Shown here: positions 60,283-64,000 of the stretch, in pieces
How positions within the stretch are numbered: the first letter of the stretch is position 1
Layout: each line of letters starts with the position of its first letter
The notes under the pieces: generated by a model
What the model was told of the DNA's origin: nothing
The model's input: the letters and a program-made list of their open reading frames with translations, nothing else
Database searches by the model: none
Source: Deltaproteobacteria bacterium
GTDB taxonomy: Bacteria > Desulfobacterota > Desulfobacteria > Desulfobacterales > Desulfosarcinaceae
Direction of reading: 5' to 3'
DNA length: 64,000 nt
Assembly (NCBI GenBank): GCA_021824175.1
Contig: JAKALP010000002.1
Span: forward strand, 287,189-351,188
Program-made: the position numbers and the translations under genes

Positions 60283-61410
60283 ATGCCTATCCAACGCCTG
60301 AAAAACGCCAAACGCATCGTGGTCAAAGTGGGCAGCAATGTGCTCACGGCCGCCAACGGACTGAACATGGAGGCCGTGGAGTCCATCTCGGCCCAGATCA
60401 GCACCCTCATCGACCGGGGCGTGGAAGTACTTTTTGTCTCCTCGGGCGCCATGGCCTCGGGCTTGCGCAAGCTGGGGTTGAGCAAGCGGCCCGACGAGAT
60501 TCCCAAGCGCCAGGCCATCGCCGCCGTGGGCCAGAGCGGTTTGATGAACGCCTACGAAGCAGCCTTCGGCCGTTTCAACAAACGGGTGGCCCAAATTCTT
60601 CTCACCAGCGAAGACTTGAACAGCCGCAAGCGCTACCTGAACGCCCGCAACACCTTGAACACCTTGCTGGAGTGGAAGGTCGTGCCCATCATCAATGAAA
60701 ACGATACGGTCATGGTGGAAGAGATCAAGCTGGGCGACAACGACAATCTCTCCGCCATGATCACGCTGCTGATGGATGCGGACTTTCTCATCAACCTCAC
60801 CGACATCGACGGACTCTACACCAAAGACCCGCGGGTCCATGCCGATGCCGAGCTGATCCCCGAGGTGGATGGTTTTAAGAAAGAACTGGAGAATTTCGCC
60901 AGCAACATTCCAGGCGCCCTGGGCCGGGGCGGCATGCTGAGCAAGATCAAGGCCGCCAAGAAGGTGACCGCCGCTGGCGTGCCCATGATCATCGCCAGGG
61001 GCACCAAACCCAAAGTACTGCTGGATCTCTTCTCCGGTAAGCCCCGCGGCACCTACTTCGCGCCCCAGGAACGGAAATTGAACCGCCGCAAGTGCTGGAT
61101 CGCCTATACCCTGACGCCCAAAGGCAGTCTGACCCTGGATGCCGGGGCCGCCAAGGCCGTATTGCACGGCGGCAAAAGCCTGCTGCCCAGCGGGGTTATC
61201 GCCGTATCCGGGGAGTTCAACGAGGGCGCCCCGGCGTCGCTGGTCAACCCAGCTGGTGAAACCATCGGCATCGGTCTGGTCAATTACAGCGCCGCCGACA
61301 TCCGCGCCATCATGGGCCTGAAAACCGGCCAGATCGCCGACCGCCTGGGCGCCAAACCCTACGATGAAGTAATCCACCGGGACAACCTGGTAATTACCGA
61401 GCGGGAATAA
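60283..61410 (+). CDS. proB: Glutamate 5-kinase with PUA domain
   Basis: It phosphorylates glutamate, the first and feedback-inhibited step of proline synthesis. The 375-residue protein has an amino-acid-kinase domain (about 5-255: RIVVKVGSNVLTAANG, FVSSGAMASGLRKLG, INENDTVMVEEIKLGDNDNL, TDIDGLYTKDPR) and a C-terminal PUA domain (about 275-370). ATG at 60283 is taken for its position relative to VKVGSN. There is no strong ribosome-binding site. It follows proA through a repeat-filled spacer of about 230 bases. Confidence 0.95.
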   Translation: MPIQRLKNAKRIVVKVGSNVLTAANGLNMEAVESISAQISTLIDRGVEVLFVSSGAMASGLRKLGLSKRPDEIPKRQAIAAVGQSGLMNAYEAAFGRFNKRVAQILLTSEDLNSRKRYLNARNTLNTLLEWKVVPIINENDTVMVEEIKLGDNDNLSAMITLLMDADFLINLTDIDGLYTKDPRVHADAELIPEVDGFKKELENFASNIPGALGRGGMLSKIKAAKKVTAAGVPMIIARGTKPKVLLDLFSGKPRGTYFAPQERKLNRRKCWIAYTLTPKGSLTLDAGAAKAVLHGGKSLLPSGVIAVSGEFNEGAPASLVNPAGETIGIGLVNYSAADIRAIMGLKTGQIADRLGAKPYDEVIHRDNLVITERE

Positions 61411-61422
61411 CACCGCAACGCG

Positions 61423-61580
61423 CCAACGGGCCACGGGCCAATCCCGCCAAAGACCGGCGGGATCAAACATCTGATTAATTATATTAAGGTGTTTGACGGG
61501 CCAACGGGCAAACAGGCAAACGGGCCACGGGCCAACGGGCAAACGGGCCAACGGGCCTCGGACCACGGGCCAACGGGCAA
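61423..61580. repeat. AACGGGCC/AACGGGCA tandem units between proB and DUF1186
   Basis: Units of about 8 nt (CAACGGGC, CACGGGCC, AAACGGGC) fill 61423-61440 and 61494-61580, interrupted by ATCCCGCC-N7-GGCGGGAT (61441-61463) and an AT-rich stretch. It ends a few bases before the next ribosome-binding site. Confidence 0.85.
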
Positions 61581-61595
61581 CTCTGGAGCACCCCC

Positions 61596-62513
61596 ATGGA
61601 ACAATCCCAACCCATTTCATTGGACGACATCCTCTCCGCCTTCCGCACCATGGACGGCGTTTACAAGCGCGACATGGTGGAGGCCGCCCTGCAGCGTCGC
61701 GAGGAGATCGTGCCCCGGCTGATCGCCATCCTGGAAGAGGCTGTGGCTGATCCCGATCGCTTCCTGGAAGAAGATGATCGCTTTGATCATGTCTACGCCG
61801 TGGTCTTGCTGCGTCATTTCCGGGCCGCAGAGGCCCACCCGGTCATTGTGGCGGCCTTCAGCCTGCCGGAGAAGCAAGTGGACTACCTTTTCGGCGACAT
61901 GATCACCGAGGATTTGCCCACCATTTTGTTGCACACCTGCGGCGGTTCGATCAGCGCCCTGCGCGCCATGATCCTGGACCCCAAGGTTTTGGATTTTTGC
62001 CGGGCCAGCGCGCTGCAAGCCATAGTATACGCCGTGGCCGAAGGCTATGTGCCCCGGCAGGAAATCATTGAATTAGCGGGCACGCTGTTTACCGGTTCAG
62101 AAACCCAGGAGGGTTCGGATTTCTGGAGTTTTGCGGCTGAGATCCTCAGCTTTCTCCAGCCCAGGGAGATCATGCCCGTCATTGAACAAGCCTATGAAAA
62201 CGGGTTGATTTATGAAGACCTGATCAGCCTTGAAGACTTCGAATCCGTCCTATCCCTGAGTCCGGAGGAGGCCATGGAAGGGCTCAAGAGGCACCTGGAA
62301 AAAAATTCACCAAAGGATATCCACGCCTCCATCTCCTCATGGGCCTGTTTTCGCGGCGACAACGACCTTATGGCACCGGCGGGACCGGCCGATCTTTTTG
62401 GTTCCGGGCTTTACGGTGACTGGGCCTCCAAATCGGCCGGGAAAAAAGCCCAAACCCAAAAGAAAAAGAAACGCAAGCAGGCCAAAGCCGCCAAACGCAA
62501 AAACCGGCGTTGA
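61596..62513 (+). CDS. DUF1186 protein
   Basis: A 305-residue soluble protein. The DUF1186 core spans about 1-220: FRTMDGVYKRDMVEAALQRR, DHVYAVVLLRHFRAAEAHPV, LFGDMITEDLPTILLHTCGG and FCRASALQAIVYAVAEGYVP. Its helical pairs look like HEAT repeats. The C-terminus is a basic tail of about 25 residues (KKAQTQKKKKRKQAKAAKRK), typical of nucleic-acid contact. Function unknown. The ATG follows GGAGCACCCCC. It is the last plus-strand gene before an 840-base gap. Confidence 0.82.
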   Translation: MEQSQPISLDDILSAFRTMDGVYKRDMVEAALQRREEIVPRLIAILEEAVADPDRFLEEDDRFDHVYAVVLLRHFRAAEAHPVIVAAFSLPEKQVDYLFGDMITEDLPTILLHTCGGSISALRAMILDPKVLDFCRASALQAIVYAVAEGYVPRQEIIELAGTLFTGSETQEGSDFWSFAAEILSFLQPREIMPVIEQAYENGLIYEDLISLEDFESVLSLSPEEAMEGLKRHLEKNSPKDIHASISSWACFRGDNDLMAPAGPADLFGSGLYGDWASKSAGKKAQTQKKKKRKQAKAAKRKNRR

Positions 62514-62828
62514 TCAGGCGATCCGTTCCTTAGTCCCTCTGTCCCTATGTGCCTTGCGGTTACGAATAAACTGACCTGCGGTACGTCACCGAATTTAAGC
62601 CATAGAGCACTTAGGACTGAGAGCCACACCCTGACGTCAAGAATTTTGACAGCTTGTAAATCCCGCCGCTTTTTCCACTTTTTCAGTTTTTTCTTTCCGC
62701 GAACCTCATGGTCGCAGGGCTCTATCCTCGGAGCTTGATGGCGGCCATCACATCGCTAATTACCAGAACTTAAAAGCTTAATTCACTATGAGACCGCTCG
62801 CGGCCTATCATAGATCGGCCAGGTGTCG
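62514..62828. other. Intergenic stretch, nothing recognised
   Basis: About 315 bases after DUF1186 without a supported gene, promoter or terminator. Short direct CTTTTTCC-type runs occur near 62670-62695. Confidence 0.35.
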
Positions 62829-63123
62829 GACCTGAAGCAGGCCATTGGTGATGGTCGCAGGCCCGGCCGCCGCTTTTACTCAGGGAAGCCTTGCCCATGA
62901 GGCCAGCTGCTTATTTTTATTATTAATCTTGGCTGGTCATGTGTTTGTCAATTTCTTTTATCCACCTGCCTGGTCCCGCGCTAGAAAAACAGACAGATCC
63001 CAAGATGGCCTTATGTCGGGATCTGCGTCCTTCGCCAAATGTAAACTTTTGAAATCGATATGGATTTATTGCTTCGGAACATGCTGGAACACCCTTTGCA
63101 CAATGCCAGGTAGCGGGTCTTAA
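62829..63123 (+). pseudogene. Possible remnant of a formate-dehydrogenase gamma (cytochrome b556) gene
   Basis: Two short frames resemble pieces of FdnI/FdoI-type membrane subunits. The first (62829-62900) reads DLKQAIGDGRRPGRRFYSGK, like the RFNxGQK entry segment. The second, one frame over, reads LAHEASCLFLLLILAGHVFV followed by NFFYPPAW and GLMSGSASFAKCKLLKSIW, like the final haem-binding helix (H-E ... H) and the GMxxG...AK...W tail. No start, no ribosome-binding site and at least one frame change and a large deletion would be needed. Weakly supported. Confidence 0.3.
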
Positions 63124-63353
63124 CCTTTGGATCCGATTGGCCCGGCGCGAGCAGAGCTGAAGATCACCAACACGGTTCAGGGGAATTTTCTACCGCGGAA
63201 GCTCGTAACCAAATGGCTCGGCACTATTCCATCCGCGGTGCTTCCCGCCTTCGCCGTGACGCATTAGCAGCCAAACACATGAATGTGGCAGAGTTCCTTC
63301 ACTAGAAGAATTGTAGACCTTAAACATATAACGTTTTTCCAGAGGAGGTCCCC
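63124..63353. other. Upstream region of nuoE/hndA
   Basis: About 230 bases, the first part possibly more of the same decayed gene, then the upstream region of nuoE. AGAGGAGG precedes the nuoE GTG. No clear promoter or riboswitch was found. Confidence 0.35.
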
Positions 63354-63845
63354 GTGGGCGTCGATCAAGTTGCTGAACAAGAATTCTCCCAAGAGGAATT
63401 GGCGGCCGTGGACCGCATCATCGGCCATTATCAAGGCAAACCCGGATCTTTAATTCCGGTTTTGGAGGAGGTGCAGGAGGCCATTGGATATCTTCCCAAG
63501 TCCATTCAAACGCGCATTGCCCAGGCGATGAATGTTCCGCTGCGTGAAGTTCACGGCGTGGTTTCGTTCTACTCCTTTTTTACCATGGCGCCGCGCGGGC
63601 GTCACACCACCCGCTGTTGTCTGGGAACCGCCTGCTATGTGCGCGGCGGAAAGCACAACATGGATAAATTGAAAGAAGTACTTCAGATCGAACCCGGAGG
63701 CACCACCGAAGACCGCAAGTTCTCTTTGGAAACAGTGCGTTGTCTGGGTGCTTGCGGTCTGGCGCCGGTGATCACCGTGGATGAAGACACCTATCGCCAG
63801 GTTAAGCCATCGAAGTTGCCCGAGATTCTGGAGCAGTATGAGTAA
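63354..63845 (+). CDS. NuoE/HndA-type [2Fe-2S] subunit
   Basis: A 163-residue thioredoxin-like ferredoxin subunit of NADH dehydrogenase or electron-bifurcating NAD(P)-hydrogenase/formate dehydrogenase complexes. The four cluster ligands are Cys-89, Cys-94 (CCLGTAC) and Cys-130, Cys-134 (CLGAC), spaced C-x4-C...C-x3-C as expected. The N-terminal segment PGSLIPVLEEVQEAIGYLP is typical. The start is a GTG with GAGGAGG nearby. The next gene looks like HndB, so the locus resembles hndABCD rather than the 14-gene nuo operon. Confidence 0.9.
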   Translation: MGVDQVAEQEFSQEELAAVDRIIGHYQGKPGSLIPVLEEVQEAIGYLPKSIQTRIAQAMNVPLREVHGVVSFYSFFTMAPRGRHTTRCCLGTACYVRGGKHNMDKLKEVLQIEPGGTTEDRKFSLETVRCLGACGLAPVITVDEDTYRQVKPSKLPEILEQYE

Positions 63846-63847
63846 TT

Positions 63848-63904
63848 GGCTAAATGGTTGAATCGTTGAGTCGTCAGACTGAAATAGCCAACTAATCAAC
63901 CAAT
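63848..63904. repeat. GTTGANTC dyad between hndA and the next gene
   Basis: GTTGAATC and GTTGAGTC (63857-63872) are followed by a short loop and by CCAACTAATCAACCAAT (63888-63904), which contains the same 8-nt units reversed. Identical 16-nt tracts (ATTGGTTGATTAGTTG) occur around 36903-36918. Confidence 0.8.
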
Positions 63905-63948
63905 GATGAAATGGTAAAAAGTCCATTCAACGAAAAAAGGAGTAGCCC

Positions 63949-64000
63949 ATGTCCCGATTAAAAGTAGAGGATCTCTATCGAATCAAGGGCGATACCATCC
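63949..64000 (+). CDS. Ferredoxin-like HndB subunit, 5' end only
   Basis: The first 17 codons of a protein, MSRLKVEDLYRIKGDTI, run off the right edge. AAAGGAG lies 7 nt upstream of the ATG. The start matches the small (2Fe-2S) ferredoxin-like proteins (HndB type) that follow HndA in bifurcating complexes. NuoF is a less likely alternative; too little is visible to decide. Confidence 0.5.
   Translation, partial: MSRLKVEDLYRIKGDTI

Noticed and set aside
62845..63123. Intact 92-residue gene
   Set aside because: No ribosome-binding site and only a fragment of a recognisable domain; listed instead as a possible remnant.

Overview
The window looks like a chromosomal segment of a free-living, anaerobic Desulfobacterota bacterium (class Desulfobacteria; assigned from gene content, not from a marker phylogeny). 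The pointers are a DVU0298-type HEAT-repeat protein, a DUF6178 protein, a selenium-metabolism LysR regulator, a UGA-encoded GrdB-like selenoprotein, a TunR-type tungstate/molybdate regulator, a B12-dependent class II ribonucleotide reductase, and the start of an NuoE/HndA-type electron-bifurcating module. There is no rRNA, tRNA, CRISPR array, prophage or intact insertion sequence that I can recognise.

Layout. 1-3.1 kb: minus-strand flgM (cut by the window edge), two tandem Slp-type lipoproteins, an omptin-like beta-barrel and a small zinc ribbon. 3.2-4.2 kb: an unknown small protein translationally coupled to a lone receiver protein. 4.2-7.1 kb: ahcY and metK, the SAM cycle. 7.4-8.3 kb: an outer-membrane beta-barrel. 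8.3-12 kb: coaD - selenium LysR - nrdJ. 12.2-16.2 kb: GrdB-like selenoprotein - DVU0298-type protein - hybrid histidine kinase. 16.5-18.6 kb: a Do-type periplasmic protease and a small periplasmic protein. 19-23.3 kb: a signalling cluster with a NarX/NarL-type pair, a lone receiver and two membrane proteins without an output domain. 23.4-32.6 kb: a plus-strand envelope and stress run: mntH, usp, a small membrane protein, DedA, mprF, an AcvB/VirJ-type lysyl-phosphatidylglycerol hydrolase, DUF1003, usp. 32.7-38 kb: DUF6178, ampG, a Tat-exported DUF882 protein and an unknown Rossmann-like protein. 38-43.8 kb: a secreted type B carboxylesterase divergent from a MalT-like ATPase fused to a SARP-type DNA-binding module. 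44-49.2 kb: a MOT1-type molybdate transporter, cupin, rubrerythrin, YcbB-type L,D-transpeptidase, a coiled-coil protein and an MDR oxidoreductase. 49.7 kb: tunR. 50.9-63 kb: an rRNA methyltransferase, DUF362 ferredoxin-like protein, ssb, terC, a SLATT-like protein, htpX, a FemAB-like acyltransferase, proA, proB and DUF1186. 63.3 kb to the end: nuoE/hndA and the start of a ferredoxin gene.

The most unusual property of the window is between the genes. At least a dozen intergenic gaps carry dyads or tandem arrays built from 6-9 nt units (for example CGTACT, GTTGATTN, ATCCGTGTN, GGCACAAA, CGCGAAGC, AACGGGCC). The unit sequences differ but the architecture recurs: units in tandem, a short AT-rich spacer, then the same units in reverse complement. 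Two CGTACT copies (40.3 and 49.3 kb) are enclosed by shared 23-bp terminal inverted repeats and so look like a small non-autonomous mobile element. One of them has a second, unrelated palindrome nested in its loop.

Functional links. SAM recycling (metK, ahcY), lipid and wall remodelling (mprF, AcvB, DedA, ampG, YcbB, DUF882), envelope proteolysis (HtrA, and HtpX behind a sigma-32-like promoter) and trace-element handling (Mn, Mo/W, Se) dominate. All functions are assigned from sequence patterns recognised by eye; no database search was run.
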